DNA of 64,000 nt from an uncultured Pseudomonadota bacterium (GCA_903834835.1 CAILKO010000047.1:42823-106822), one strand, 5' to 3'; shown: positions 22,433-32,345, counted from the stretch's first letter. The notes: generated from the sequence alone by a model not told the origin. Made by a program: numbers and translations.

Positions 22433-24850
22433 TCAGGCAGCCATCAGTTCGCTCTCCGCAGCCTCGCTGATCGCGTACGCGACCGCGTCCTCCACACGCT
22501 CCAGCCAGACCACGTTCAGGCACGCACGCGCTTCCGCTGGCACGTCCTCGTAGTCCTTCTGATTGCGCTTCGGCAGCATCACGTTAGTGATCCCGGCACG
22601 CAGCGCGGCAAGCACCTTTTCCTTCACGCCGCCGATCGGAAGAACCAGACCCCGCAGCGATACCTCGCCAGTCATTGCCACGTCGTGCCGCAGAGGACGA
22701 TCTGTAAGCAGCGATACAAGAGCAAGATACATCGCGACGCCAGCGCTCGGACCGTCCTTGGGTGTCGCACCAGCCGGGACATGCATATGAATGTCTACTT
22801 TATCAAGTGCGCTGTTCAGCAGCTTCTTCGCGAGCGTATGCGCAGCCTGGGCGGACTCCTTCATCACGTCCCCGAGCTGCCCGGTCAGTATCAATCTGCC
22901 GCTGCCCGGCACGCTGCTCGCCTCGATGAAAAGTATGTCCCCGCCCACAGGCGTCCACGCCAGTCCGGTCGCGACACCAGGTACCGAAGTGCGTCCCGCG
23001 ATTTCATCCTCGAATTTGCGCGGCCCGAGTATGGGCACGAGATCCGCCTCACCGACTTCGATCCGCCCGGTCGCGCCCTCTGCAAAACGCATGGCGATCG
23101 CACGCAGCACGGATCCTATCTCGCGCTCCAGATTGCGGACACCGGCTTCACGCGTGTATTCGTGACCCATTGCGCGAAGCGCCTCGTCGCTGATCGCGGC
23201 CTGATCGACACCGAGGCCATTCGCGTCAAGCTGGCGGCTGACCAGATATCGCTTCGCGATCTGCAGCTTCTCATCCTCGGTATAGCCGGAGAGCTGGATG
23301 ATCTCCATCCGATCACGCAGCGGTCCTGGAATGGTGTCGAGCTGATTTGCCGTGCAGATGAACAACACCCGCGACAGATCAAAATCCACACCCAGATAGT
23401 TGTCGCGAAACCGCGCGTTCTGCTCAGGGTCCAGCACTTCTAGCAAGGCGCTCGACGGATCTCCCTGGAAGCCGCCCATGCCCAGCTTGTCGATTTCGTC
23501 GAGCATGAGTACCGTGTTGCGCGTTCCGGCGCGACGCATTGCCTGGACGATGCTGCCGGGCAAGGCACCGATGTAGGTACGCCGGTGGCCCCTCACTTCC
23601 GCCTCGTCGTGCACTCCGCCCAGGGCAACTCGCTGAAATGCGCGCCCCGTCGCGCGCGCAATCGACTGGCCAAGCGATGTCTTGCCGACCCCGGGAGGGC
23701 CGACGAAACACAGTATCGGACTCCGGCCATCGGGCTTCAGCTTGCGCACCGCAAGATGCTCCAGGATGCGACGCTTCACCTTTTCCAGACCGAAATGGTC
23801 CTCATCGAGCACTGCGCGTGCCTGGCCGATATCGATCGCCGGTGCGGGCATGATGCGCCATGGCAGCTCGGTCAGCCACTCCAGATAGGTACGCAGCATC
23901 GAGTACTCGCCGCCGCCCTCGCTCATGCGCTCCAGGCGCTTCAGCTCCTTCGCGGCGTGACGATGCACCTCCTCGGGCATGCCGGCAGCGTCGATGGTCT
24001 TTTTCAACTGCTCGATTTCTGCCGCCGTGTCATCGCTCTCACCGAGCTCCTTCTGGATCTGGCGCAGTTGCTCACGCAGCACATGCTCGCGCTGGCGCTC
24101 ATCGAAAGCCTTCTTGGTCTGCTCGCCGATCTTGTTCGACAGGCGCAGTACTTCCACGCGATTGGCGAGCAGTGCGAGCACCTTGTCCAGACGCTCGGGC
24201 AGCGCAAACTGCTCGAGCAGTTCCTGCTTCTCCTCGACCTTCACATCCAGAAAATTCGCCACCATGTCCGCAAGCTGTCCGGCCGAATCGATGCCCCGCA
24301 CTACCGAGGCGAGGCCGTCGGGTGCGTTCGGCAGGAGCTCGATTGCTTCGCCGGCAAGCGTGCGCAACTGGTGGAACCGCGCTTCCAGATCGGGGCCCGT
24401 GGCCTGCGATTCCTCCACGTACTGGACACGACCGACGAGGAAGGGCCATCCTTCCAGAAATTCGAGTACGCGAAAGCGTGACTGGCCCTGCACGACGAGA
24501 TGGTGCGCGCCCTCTGCACCGGTGACATAGCGCAATACCAGCCCGGCCGTCCCGACCCAGTGAAGATCATCCTGTTTCGGATCGTTTTCGCCGGCCTCAC
24601 GCTGCAGCAGAAACCCGACCTTGCGCTCCGAACGCGCCGACTCCTGGGCCGCGGCGACCGAGCGTTGGCGACCGATGGTCACGGGCGCGATCACGCCCGG
24701 AAACATCACCATGTTGCGCATCGGAACGAGCGCAATCGCATCCTCGGGCAGCGGCTTCAGAGCGCCCGGTTCAAGCACTTTCGGCGCGACGGCCGCCGGC
24801 ATGTTTCCCGTGCCCGTGAGGGCCTGCTGCAGTTTGCGCCATGCGTACAT
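22433..24850 (-). CDS. lon: ATP-dependent Lon protease
   Basis: An 805-residue cytosolic AAA+ serine protease that degrades misfolded and regulatory proteins. It has an N-terminal substrate domain from LPEDAIALVPMRNMVMFPG, a coiled-coil middle, Walker A GPPGVGKT, Walker B VLMLDEIDK, and the protease domain. The catalytic serine is in KDGPSAGVAM and the lysine in GGVKEKVLAALRAG. The ATG at 24850 has AGGAGA 4 bases upstream, while an earlier in-frame ATG (24874) lacks one. An N-terminal extension of about 40 residues before the usual start is somewhat unlike canonical Lon, so it may be a second Lon paralogue. Confidence 0.95.
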   Translation of the reverse strand: MYAWRKLQQALTGTGNMPAAVAPKVLEPGALKPLPEDAIALVPMRNMVMFPGVIAPVTIGRQRSVAAAQESARSERKVGFLLQREAGENDPKQDDLHWVGTAGLVLRYVTGAEGAHHLVVQGQSRFRVLEFLEGWPFLVGRVQYVEESQATGPDLEARFHQLRTLAGEAIELLPNAPDGLASVVRGIDSAGQLADMVANFLDVKVEEKQELLEQFALPERLDKVLALLANRVEVLRLSNKIGEQTKKAFDERQREHVLREQLRQIQKELGESDDTAAEIEQLKKTIDAAGMPEEVHRHAAKELKRLERMSEGGGEYSMLRTYLEWLTELPWRIMPAPAIDIGQARAVLDEDHFGLEKVKRRILEHLAVRKLKPDGRSPILCFVGPPGVGKTSLGQSIARATGRAFQRVALGGVHDEAEVRGHRRTYIGALPGSIVQAMRRAGTRNTVLMLDEIDKLGMGGFQGDPSSALLEVLDPEQNARFRDNYLGVDFDLSRVLFICTANQLDTIPGPLRDRMEIIQLSGYTEDEKLQIAKRYLVSRQLDANGLGVDQAAISDEALRAMGHEYTREAGVRNLEREIGSVLRAIAMRFAEGATGRIEVGEADLVPILGPRKFEDEIAGRTSVPGVATGLAWTPVGGDILFIEASSVPGSGRLILTGQLGDVMKESAQAAHTLAKKLLNSALDKVDIHMHVPAGATPKDGPSAGVAMYLALVSLLTDRPLRHDVAMTGEVSLRGLVLPIGGVKEKVLAALRAGITNVMLPKRNQKDYEDVPAEARACLNVVWLERVEDAVAYAISEAAESELMAA

Positions 24851-25030
24851 GATGTCTCCTTCATTCCGGTGCACTACGTGGTCTTGCAGGGTGCTGCACT
24901 CGGAGGGTCCTCTCCATTGATCTGGCGAGCGGATGTGAAATCGCGCCGATCGAACCGGGACCTTCCGATGCTATGTGGCGGGCGCGCGAGCCGCTTTCAA
25001 GTGGCAGAGGCCGTGAGAACCCGGAAATAA

Positions 25031-25054
25031 AAAACCCCGCGCGTGGCGGGGTTT
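25031..25054 (-). terminator. Rho-independent terminator of the desaturase gene
   Basis: On the minus strand, stem CCCCGC / GCGGGG around a 5-base loop (core 25035-25051) is followed by a run of T with one A (25025-25034 on the plus strand read as A). It lies 22 bases after the desaturase stop. Confidence 0.85.
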
Positions 25055-25075
25055 GGCATCGAAGTTGCAGCGGAA

Positions 25076-26248
25076 TCAGGCGTAGGATCTGAGCCGCAGC
25101 GAGAACTCCTGCAGCGGCCCTATGCCGCTCGCTTCGGCGCGTTGGCACCATTCCTGGAGCTGGCGGAGCAGCTGTTCCTTGGTCGCATTGGAGCGACTCC
25201 AGAGCGCGGTCAATTCGTCGCGCATCGACACCACTGTCGCCAGCGACTTCGTGTTCTTGAGCACTTCCGCCATGTGCGCCTTTTCGCGCTCCGAGAGCTG
25301 CTGGACGCGCAGCAGCGCGCGTCGCAGCGAACGGAGGGATTCCGCATCCCGGGGCGACCATTGCTTCAGACGCACCACTTCGTCGCGATAAATCACTTTC
25401 AGGGACTGTGCATAGCGAGCGAGGACGTCGTAGCGGTTTGCAATCACTGCCTGCAACGTGTCGAAATCGGCATGCGGTTTCGGCTCGGCGAAGCGGGGCC
25501 GCGGGGCGACTTTCTTTACCGTCGCGAGACCGGCCATCTCCAGCAGCCGGATGTACATCCAGCCGATGTCGAACTCGTACCACTGCGCCGACAGTCGCGC
25601 CGAGGCAGCAAAGGCGTGGTGATTGTTATGCAGTTCTTCGCCGCCGATCAGGATTCCTAGCGGGAAGATGTTGCGGCTTGCGTCGGCGCAATCGAAATTG
25701 CGGTATCCCGCCCAGTGACCGACGCCATTGATCACCCCGGCTGCCCAGAAAGGTATCCAGGCCATCTGTACGACGAAGATCACGCCACCCGCGATGAAAC
25801 CGAAGATCAGAATATCGACCGCCGCCATCAGAAGCACACCCAGCAGCGCGTGCGGTGCATAGACATTCCGCTCCAGCCAGTCATCCGGCGTGCCGTGGCC
25901 GTAGCGCTCGATCGTCTCGGGGTTGTGCGATTCCTTCACATACAGAAACACCCCGCCGAACAACACCTTCAGGATGCCGTGCTGGACCGGGCTGTGGGGA
26001 TCCTCGGGCATTTCGCATTTGGCGTGGTGCTTGCGGTGTATGGCGGCCCACTCGCGTGTCACCATTCCCGTTGTCATCCAGAGCCAGAGCCGGAAGAAAT
26101 GGGACACCACCGGATGGAGTTCCAGCGCGCGATGCGCCTGATGACGATGCAAAAAGATCGTCACCGCGGCAATGGTGATATGGGTCATGCCCAGCACACA
26201 CAGGATATAACCCCACCAGGTCAGGTCCAGCAGTCCGGTTTCTAGCAT
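25076..26248 (-). CDS. Acyl-CoA/fatty acid desaturase (delta-9 type)
   Basis: A 390-residue membrane di-iron desaturase that inserts a double bond into acyl chains. The three histidine boxes are visible: HRHQAHRALE, HRKHHAKCE and EELHNNHH. Hydrophobic helix pairs occupy about residues 8-30 and 125-170. A C-terminal stretch of about 130 residues after the third box is mostly helical and charged, longer than minimal desaturases but common in betaproteobacterial forms. It ends at a strong terminator. It probably tunes membrane fluidity; regulation is not evident. Confidence 0.9.
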   Translation of the reverse strand: MLETGLLDLTWWGYILCVLGMTHITIAAVTIFLHRHQAHRALELHPVVSHFFRLWLWMTTGMVTREWAAIHRKHHAKCEMPEDPHSPVQHGILKVLFGGVFLYVKESHNPETIERYGHGTPDDWLERNVYAPHALLGVLLMAAVDILIFGFIAGGVIFVVQMAWIPFWAAGVINGVGHWAGYRNFDCADASRNIFPLGILIGGEELHNNHHAFAASARLSAQWYEFDIGWMYIRLLEMAGLATVKKVAPRPRFAEPKPHADFDTLQAVIANRYDVLARYAQSLKVIYRDEVVRLKQWSPRDAESLRSLRRALLRVQQLSEREKAHMAEVLKNTKSLATVVSMRDELTALWSRSNATKEQLLRQLQEWCQRAEASGIGPLQEFSLRLRSYA

Positions 26249-26405
26249 CAGGTTTTCTTTTATCTCAATAAGTTATGAGCATCGTGAGCGACGGCCCCCT
26301 GAAATGATCGGAGCTCGCCCACACTCCGTCATCGTTCAAGGATATCCGATGAAAGGTCTCCTCTAGCGATGCCGGTCATCCATCCTGCGGCCGGGTTGAC
26401 CCGGG

Positions 26406-27719
26406 TCAAGCTTTCGACATTCTACGTGAGCGCCTGCCAGGGGTCGGCGCAGCGGGCATTTCTGCACCGTCCGGCTTGCGCCGCTGAAAAGCCGCTGCAA
26501 AGAAGGCGTCGCAGGCATGCTCATGCGGCCTCAGATGCAGATACTGTCCGCATTCGAGTTCGATCTGCTGATCGGCTAGCAGCGCCTGGCAGGACAGCGG
26601 CGCAAACTCCGGATGAGCGGCGGCAAAGCCTTCCGCGATCGCCTCGTTCTCCTCGCGCAGGATGCTGCAGGTCGCATACACGAGCCGGCCGCCGGGTTTC
26701 ACCAGACGCGCCGCGGAGGCAAGAATGCGCGCCTGTTTGGCCGCAAGTTCCCCCACGGCCTGCGGACCCTGGCGCCACTTCAGGTCCGGGTTGCGCCGCA
26801 GCGTGCCGAAGCCGGTGCAGGGTGCGTCCACCAGAACACGATCCACTTTTCCTGCCAGTCGCTTGATCCGGACGTCGTTCTCGCTATCCAGCCCCATGGG
26901 ATGGATATTACTGACCTGGGCGCGCGCAGCCCGGGGACCAAGCGCCGCGAGCCGCCGCGCGGACACATCCATCGCGTAGAGTCGCCCGGTACCGCGCATC
27001 AGCATCGCCATGGCGAGCGTCTTGCCGCCCGCCCCGGCGCAGAAATCGGCCACCATCTCGCCGCGCCGCGGCGCGACAAGATAGGCGAGCAGTTGGCTGC
27101 CCTCGTCCTGCACCTCGATCTGGCCCGTCTTGAATAACTCGTGTCGATTGACTGCGGGCTTGCCGGCAATACGCAGACCCGCGGGAGAATAGGGCGTCGG
27201 CCGGGCCTCGATCCCGGACGCGGCAAGCGCCGCGATCGCCGCATCGCGGCTGGTGCGCGCGAGGTTGACCCGCAGGTCCAGCGGCGCCGGGCTGAGCAAA
27301 GACTGTGCGATGCGCATCGCCTGCTCCTCCCCCTCCTGGGCAGACAATGCTTCCCAGAGCCAGTCTGGCAGGTCGGCCTGGACCGCGGGCGAAAAGTCCG
27401 ACGCTGCGCGCGCGCGGGCACCCAGTTCCTTGGATTTGTCGCGCAGCGTCTCCTCAAGCGAGCGCACCGAGTAGCCGAGCACGCGCACCAGCGCCGCGAT
27501 CAACAGCGCCCGGGGCGCCGGACTGCCCACGGAAGCTTCAAGCGAGCGCTTGCGCCTCAAGACCGCATAGACGGCCTCGGCAACCAGCGCCCGGTCCTGC
27601 TGGCCGAGCTGGTGATTGGCGCGAAAGTAGCGCGACACCACCTGATCCGCAGGCGAAGAAAACTGAAGCAGCTCGCGCAGCAGCTGCTCGGCATGGCGTA
27701 GCGCCGGAGCGAGATTCAT
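26406..27719 (-). CDS. rsmB: RsmB/NOP-family rRNA (cytosine-C5) methyltransferase
   Basis: A 437-residue SAM-dependent RNA methyltransferase. The SAM loop is VADFCAGAGGKTLAMA. Motif IV has the conserved cysteine in VDAPCTGFGTLRRNPD and motif VI the catalytic cysteine in LVYATCSILREENE. The target is probably a 16S rRNA cytosine by homology to RsmB/RsmF; the exact position is not determined by sequence. The N-terminal region (about 1-130) is helical and NusB-like. It lies 6 bp after the DUF3108 gene, and purN is upstream, a typical betaproteobacterial order. Confidence 0.88.
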   Translation of the reverse strand: MNLAPALRHAEQLLRELLQFSSPADQVVSRYFRANHQLGQQDRALVAEAVYAVLRRKRSLEASVGSPAPRALLIAALVRVLGYSVRSLEETLRDKSKELGARARAASDFSPAVQADLPDWLWEALSAQEGEEQAMRIAQSLLSPAPLDLRVNLARTSRDAAIAALAASGIEARPTPYSPAGLRIAGKPAVNRHELFKTGQIEVQDEGSQLLAYLVAPRRGEMVADFCAGAGGKTLAMAMLMRGTGRLYAMDVSARRLAALGPRAARAQVSNIHPMGLDSENDVRIKRLAGKVDRVLVDAPCTGFGTLRRNPDLKWRQGPQAVGELAAKQARILASAARLVKPGGRLVYATCSILREENEAIAEGFAAAHPEFAPLSCQALLADQQIELECGQYLHLRPHEHACDAFFAAAFQRRKPDGAEMPAAPTPGRRSRRMSKA

Positions 27720-27725
27720 CGGACC

Positions 27726-28490
27726 TCAGTTCTTCTTCTGTGTTTCGGCCGCGCGCGCGTCGCCGGGCTTGGCGATGCTCACTCGCGTCGCGAGCTGCTC
27801 CGTACGCGTGCCGTCCTTCTCGACGACACGGATGCGCACCGGGAGGTTGCCTGCCGCAGGAGCGAGCCAGAGCTCGGCACTGCGATCGTTCGGTCCGTCG
27901 GGCCGCCGCACGATCTTCAGCGTGTCGAAATCGCCTGCGGGCACCTGGATGCGCTCACGCCCCGCGGGCTCGTAAATCTGGGTCGAGACACCGCGTCCGT
28001 CGGCAAGATCAAGCGTCACCGCCGCTGGAATCGACTCCATGAAGGCGAAATGCAGCGCGAAGGCCAACCGGTCGCTCGGGTAGGCAGGCAGCGGCCGGAC
28101 TTCCGGCTCGCCGCGATACTTTTGAGTAAGCGTCTTTGCGGCATAGTCGAACACTGCGCTCGCCACAGGCCGCCCGCTGCGCTCGTCGGTGTACTCCAGC
28201 GGTCGCAAACCGGAAGCGGTAACCAGGCCGCGGCTGGTGCGCGCCGTCTTGAACATCAACGCGAGCGCACCGCGTCCTTTACCGGCTTCGCTTGCCCTAT
28301 AGGTCCTGCCGTCATGCTCGAGCTTTTCCACGACCTCCGCGACAGCCATGCCGTTATGCATCACATCGAAGGTGATTTCGATGGCGGCCGGCGGCACCGC
28401 CGAGGCCGATATCGAGCCAAGCGCGAATGTCACAGCCAGGCCCGCGCGCGCGAACCACCTGAAGATGCTCCGGTCCGTGCTAGGAATCAT
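27726..28490 (-). CDS. DUF3108 domain protein, exported
   Basis: A 254-residue protein with an N-terminal signal peptide (hydrophobic LAVTFALGSISASA around residues 17-30) and the DUF3108 body. The body is beta-rich, with FDVMHNGMAVAEVVEKL, SGLRPLEYTDERSG and the C-terminal NLPVRIRVVEKDGTRTEQLA. It is presumed periplasmic or outer-membrane-facing. The function of the family is unknown. The start at 28490 overlaps the purN end by 11 bases; an ATG at 28508 is an alternative. It sits between purN and the rRNA methyltransferase and is probably in their operon. Confidence 0.82.
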   Translation of the reverse strand: MIPSTDRSIFRWFARAGLAVTFALGSISASAVPPAAIEITFDVMHNGMAVAEVVEKLEHDGRTYRASEAGKGRGALALMFKTARTSRGLVTASGLRPLEYTDERSGRPVASAVFDYAAKTLTQKYRGEPEVRPLPAYPSDRLAFALHFAFMESIPAAVTLDLADGRGVSTQIYEPAGRERIQVPAGDFDTLKIVRRPDGPNDRSAELWLAPAAGNLPVRIRVVEKDGTRTEQLATRVSIAKPGDARAAETQKKN

Positions 28491-29094
28491 CAAATACCAG
28501 CTGGGCATCGCCGCCCTTCACGCGCACCACGCCATCGGCAATCTCGAGCCTGCCTTCCAGGAACCAGCGGACTGCGAGCGGGAACACACGGTGCTCCTGG
28601 CGCAGCACGCGCGCAGCAAGTGTGTCCGGCGTATCGACCGGCCGCAACGGAATCGCTGCCTGCACGATGATCGGACCGATATCGACATCGGCCGTCACGA
28701 AATGAACGGTGCAGCCGTGCAGTTTGACGCCTGCCGCGAGCGCTCGCGCGTGAGTATCGAGCCCCGGAAAGGCAGGCAGCAGCGAAGGATGGATATTCAC
28801 AAGCCTTCCGGCGTAGCGCTGTACGAAGCCGGCGGTGAGCACCCGCATGAAGCCCGCGAGTACAACGAGTCCTGGCCGGAATGTATCGATCTGCGCCGCA
28901 AGCTCCGCCTCGAAGGCTTCACGGCTCGAAAACTCGCGGTGCGGCACAACGATGGCAGGAATGCCCCGCGCGGCGGCGATCGCAAGGCCTCCCGCCCCGG
29001 CCATGTTGCTGAAAACGGCGGAAACCGGAACCGCGGCATCGAGCAGCGCCTGGAGATTGCTGCCTCGGCCGGAAATCAGAACAACGACGGACAT
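28480..29094 (-). CDS. purN: Phosphoribosylglycinamide formyltransferase
   Basis: PurN transfers a formyl group from 10-formyl-tetrahydrofolate to GAR in purine synthesis. The product is 204 residues, beginning VVVLISGRGSNLQALLDA. It has the active-site asparagine and histidine in VNIHPSLLPAFPGLDTHARAL and the aspartate in VHFVTADVDIGPII. First gene of the purN-DUF3108-rsmB run on the minus strand. Confidence 0.96.
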   Translation of the reverse strand: MSVVVLISGRGSNLQALLDAAVPVSAVFSNMAGAGGLAIAAARGIPAIVVPHREFSSREAFEAELAAQIDTFRPGLVVLAGFMRVLTAGFVQRYAGRLVNIHPSLLPAFPGLDTHARALAAGVKLHGCTVHFVTADVDIGPIIVQAAIPLRPVDTPDTLAARVLRQEHRVFPLAVRWFLEGRLEIADGVVRVKGGDAQLVFDDS

Positions 29095-29226
29095 GACGGC
29101 GGAAACGCCTTTGTCGAAAATTGGAGTCCGGGATCCGGCGCGATCTGCAATCCGTCGCTGCCCGATCGTCTTTCACTACCGGAGACATTCAGTTTAGCAG
29201 CCCGGTCCACCCGGCCCGACCATGAT

Positions 29227-30627
29227 TCAGGCGCCCGCCCCGGGACCACCCGTCATCTGCGCCGGCTGTACCCATCGGTCGAAATCCGCAGCGCTCAGTT
29301 CGCCGAGCGCAAGCGCCGCTTCGCGCAGACCGAGGCCTGATTCGTGCGCGTGCTTTGCGATCCGCGCCGCGCGGTCGTAGCCGATATGCGGCGTAAGGGC
29401 GGTTACCAGCATCAGCGAGTTTTCCAGCATCGACCGGATACGCGCCTCGTTGGCGGTGATCCCGCGCGCGCAGTGCTCGTCAAAGGAGCGGCTCGCGTCA
29501 GCCAGCAGGCGGGTACTCTGCAGAAAGGCATCGATGATCATCGGCTTGTAGACGTTCAGTTCGAAATTGCCTGACGCCCCGCCGAAGCCGACCGCGACGT
29601 CGTTGCCGAACACGCGCGCCGCAGCCATCGTGAGCGCCTCGGCCTGGGTCGGATTCACCTTGCCCGGCATGATGGAACTGCCGGGTTCGTTTTCCGGCAG
29701 CGACAGCTCGCCCAGGCCGCTGCGAGGTCCCGAAGCAAGCCAGCGGATATCGTTGGCAATCTTGTTCAGGGCTGCGGCTGCGGTCTTGAGAGCGCCATGC
29801 GCGAATATCAGCGCCTCGTGCCCGGCGAGCGCCGCGTAGGGATTGGACGCGACGCGAAACGGCAGGCCGGTCTCGCGCGCCACTTCGTCGGCGACGCGCG
29901 CCGCAAATCCCGGGGCGGCATTCAGCCCGGTGCCGACTGCCGTGCCACCGATCGCAAGCTCCCACAGACCCGGCAGCGTGGCGCGCAGCGCCGCTTCCGA
30001 GGCGACGAGCTGTGCCACGTATCCGGAGAACTCCTGCCCGAGGGTGATCGGCGTCGCATCCTGCAGGTGGGTACGACCGATCTTGACGATGTGCGCAAAT
30101 TCGCGCGATTTCGCCTCGAGCGTCGCGCGCAGTCCCTCCAGCGCCGGGAGGACCTCGCCTTCCAGCGCGCGCGCGGCAGCGATATGCATCGCAGTCGGAA
30201 AAACGTCATTCGAGGACTGGCCGAGATTCACATGATCGTTCGGGTGCACGATGCGGGCCGCGCCACGCCCGCCCCCGAGCAGCTCGGAGGCCCGGTTCGC
30301 GAGCACCTCGTTCACATTCATGTTGCTCTGCGTACCGGAGCCGGTCTGCCAGACCACCAGCGGAAATTCCACCGCATGAAGCCCGTCGACGACTTCCTGC
30401 GCAGCGCGGGCGATCGCATCGGCCAGCCCGGGTTCAAGCAACCCCAGGTCCCGGTTGGCGCGGGCAGCCGCGCGCTTCACCAGTGCGAGCGCGCGGATCA
30501 CAGGCCAGGGCATGCGCTCGGTCGATATCCTGAAATGACGCAGACTGCGCTCGGTCTGCGCGCCCCAGAGACGGCCCGCGTCAACCTCTATCGGCCCGAA
30601 ACTGTCCTGCTCGATACGTGTCGGCAT
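29227..30627 (-). CDS. fumC: Fumarate hydratase, class II
   Basis: A 466-residue homotetrameric, iron-free fumarase converting fumarate to malate in the TCA cycle. It starts [26 protein letters not shown]. It contains [33 protein letters not shown] and the superfamily signature [16 protein letters not shown]. It is intact and of normal length. It stands between the purN operon and the thioredoxin gene on the same strand; transcription with either is possible but not shown. Confidence 0.97.
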   Translation of the reverse strand: MPTRIEQDSFGPIEVDAGRLWGAQTERSLRHFRISTERMPWPVIRALALVKRAAARANRDLGLLEPGLADAIARAAQEVVDGLHAVEFPLVVWQTGSGTQSNMNVNEVLANRASELLGGGRGAARIVHPNDHVNLGQSSNDVFPTAMHIAAARALEGEVLPALEGLRATLEAKSREFAHIVKIGRTHLQDATPITLGQEFSGYVAQLVASEAALRATLPGLWELAIGGTAVGTGLNAAPGFAARVADEVARETGLPFRVASNPYAALAGHEALIFAHGALKTAAAALNKIANDIRWLASGPRSGLGELSLPENEPGSSIMPGKVNPTQAEALTMAAARVFGNDVAVGFGGASGNFELNVYKPMIIDAFLQSTRLLADASRSFDEHCARGITANEARIRSMLENSLMLVTALTPHIGYDRAARIAKHAHESGLGLREAALALGELSAADFDRWVQPAQMTGGPGAGA

Positions 30628-30712
30628 GATGCGTCCTGTTCGATACTCGGGTACGTCCGCCGCACAACTGAGCCTGGGCCTCTACCTGCTGGCGCGAGGC
30701 GCGCGTACCGCC

Positions 30713-31099
30713 TCAGGAGGGCTTCGCTGCCGCGTCCGCCTGCTCTCGGCTCGCGATTTCCGCGTGGACCTTGGCCATGTCGATTGCCTTCACCTGAGAC
30801 ACCACCTGCTCCAGGGATGCGGCCGGTAGCGCGCCTGCTTCCTGATACAGGACGACGTTCTCGCGAAACACCATCAGGGTGGGTATCGAGCGGATGTTGA
30901 ATGCGCCCGCGATCTCGGGTTCCGCGTCGGTATCCACCTTGGCGTAGACGACGTCGGTATGATGCTCGGAACTCTGTTCGAACACCGGTGCGAACCCGCG
31001 GCAGGGCCCGCACCATGGCGCCCAGAAATCCACGATCACGATCGGGTTCGAAGTGACGGTCTGTTCAAAATTTTCCTTCGTGAGCTCTAGCGTGGCCAT
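30713..31099 (-). CDS. Thioredoxin-family protein
   Basis: A 128-residue cytosolic thioredoxin. The active site WCGPC lies at residues 29-33 (Cys30 and Cys33), followed by FAPVF and the cis-proline in IRSIPTLMVF. It has a C-terminal tail of about 20 residues beyond classical thioredoxin, rich in Ala, Lys and Glu. The frame is open far upstream, but the ATG at 31099 with AGAGG about 6 bases before it gives the family start. It is divergent from gluQRS. A general disulfide reductase role is inferred. Confidence 0.92.
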   Translation of the reverse strand: MATLELTKENFEQTVTSNPIVIVDFWAPWCGPCRGFAPVFEQSSEHHTDVVYAKVDTDAEPEIAGAFNIRSIPTLMVFRENVVLYQEAGALPAASLEQVVSQVKAIDMAKVHAEIASREQADAAAKPS

Positions 31100-31189
31100 G
31101 ATGCCTCTGGGGAAATTGGAAATGGCAACCCTGTGGCGGGTCGCGTCCCCTACTTTAGCCGACTGTCGCGGGCAGCAGGCGACGAGCCG

Positions 31190-32149
31190 ATGACGGAAGG
31201 CCCGCAAGCAACGGGCGGCGGCCCGGCGCCGCGCTACCGAGGGCGCTTTGCACCCTCGCCCACGGGCCCGCTTCACTTCGGTTCGCTCGTGGCAGCGCTG
31301 GCAGGCTGGCTGGATGCGCGCGCCGCAGAGGGCGAGTGGCTGGTCCGGATCGAGGACCTCGATCAGCCCCGCACCCAGCCCGGCGCTGCTGATGCCATCC
31401 TGCGCACACTGGAAGCACTCGGACTTGAGTGGGATGGCGAAGTTCTGTACCAGAGCATGCGGGGCGAGCACTATCAGGCCGCGCTCGATGCACTGCGGCG
31501 AGCAGGGTATGTCTATCCCTGCGCGTGCACGCGCACCGAGATTTCGGACTCGACAGCTCAGCTCGCACCGGATGGCGCGCCGGTGTATCCCGGCACCTGC
31601 CGGAACGGTCTCGCAGGTCGCGCTGCACGCGCGCTGCGCGTGCGTACCGACACCGTGGAGCTCAGTTTCGAGGATCGGATCCAGGGCCGCGTCGCGCAGG
31701 TGCTGGAGCGCGACATCGGCGACTTCGTGCTGTGGCGGGCCGACGGGCTCTATGCCTACCAGCTTGCCGTGGTGGTCGACGACTGCGAACAAGGCATCAC
31801 ACACATCGTGCGCGGCGCGGATCTGCTCGACTCGACCCCTCGGCAGATCCATCTCCAGCACCTGCTCCGCTGCCCCACGCCACGCTATGCCCACGTCCCG
31901 GTTGCGCTGGATGCCGAGGGCCGCAAACTCTCCAAGCAGACCGGCGCCCATGCCATCGACCCCACAGCCGCTGTCCCCGCGCTCACGCACGCCCTCCGCT
32001 TCCTCGGATGCTCGCCGCCCGGGGATCTGTCCGAGGCCGCGGCACCCGCCGCATTGCTGGATTGGGCACGCTGTGCGTGGTCTGCAGACCGCATCCCGCG
32101 CCAGAGGGGACTGCCCATGCCAACGGAGAAAGGCACCCAGATTCCGTGA
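31190..32149 (+). CDS. gluQRS: Glutamyl-Q tRNA(Asp) synthetase
   Basis: GluQ-RS attaches glutamate to the queuosine base of tRNA-Asp, so it acts downstream of the queA/tgt products found earlier in the window. The product is 319 residues: a truncated glutamyl-tRNA synthetase with no anticodon-binding domain. Visible are FAPSPTGPLHFGSLVAA (HIGH-like), the zinc-binding CACTRTEI with a later Tyr and Cys, and KLSKQ (KMSKS-like). The ATG at 31190 gives the family N terminus; an upstream frame at 31133 does not. Confidence 0.93.
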   Translation: MTEGPQATGGGPAPRYRGRFAPSPTGPLHFGSLVAALAGWLDARAAEGEWLVRIEDLDQPRTQPGAADAILRTLEALGLEWDGEVLYQSMRGEHYQAALDALRRAGYVYPCACTRTEISDSTAQLAPDGAPVYPGTCRNGLAGRAARALRVRTDTVELSFEDRIQGRVAQVLERDIGDFVLWRADGLYAYQLAVVVDDCEQGITHIVRGADLLDSTPRQIHLQHLLRCPTPRYAHVPVALDAEGRKLSKQTGAHAIDPTAAVPALTHALRFLGCSPPGDLSEAAAPAALLDWARCAWSADRIPRQRGLPMPTEKGTQIP

Positions 32150-32190
32150 CTTGCCTGTCTCTCCCGGGTCGTTCGGAAAAGCATTGGATG

Positions 32191-32204
32191 TTGCAAGACA
32201 GCAA
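32191..32204. promoter_or_regulatory. PhaR-like inverted repeat, distal copy
   Basis: TTGC-AAGACA-GCAA. It matches the pattern of the second site (32266-32279) and lies 29 bases upstream of the phasin -35 box. Confidence 0.5.
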
Positions 32205-32232
32205 TCTATTTTTATTCTTCTCAATCATGCTC

Positions 32233-32260
32233 TTGACATTCCATTTTTGGCCCATAGAAT
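32233..32260 (+). promoter_or_regulatory. Sigma-70 promoter of the phasin gene
   Basis: A perfect -35 TTGACA (32233-32238) and -10 TAGAAT (32255-32260) with 16-bp spacing, in an AT-rich stretch unlike its surroundings. Transcription would start near 32267, inside the proximal TTGC-N6-GCAA repeat. Confidence 0.8.
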
Positions 32261-32265
32261 AGGAA

Positions 32266-32279
32266 TTGCTGCAATGCAA
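32266..32279. promoter_or_regulatory. PhaR-like inverted repeat, proximal copy
   Basis: TTGC-TGCAAT-GCAA, overlapping the predicted transcription start of the phasin gene. This is a position suited to repression. PhaR, the usual phasin repressor, binds TGC-rich repeats of this sort in PHB-forming betaproteobacteria; the exact match is inferred. Confidence 0.55.
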
Positions 32280-32345
32280 CATATCGAGCACCATCCGGTC
32301 TGAACGCGTCGCAGCACCTCTTCATCGACGACAAGGAGCAATGCG

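Noticed and set aside
30713..32224. Long minus-strand frame that would extend thioredoxin by 375 residues
   Set aside because: The extension is antisense to gluQRS and has no domain; a ribosome site precedes the ATG at 31099.
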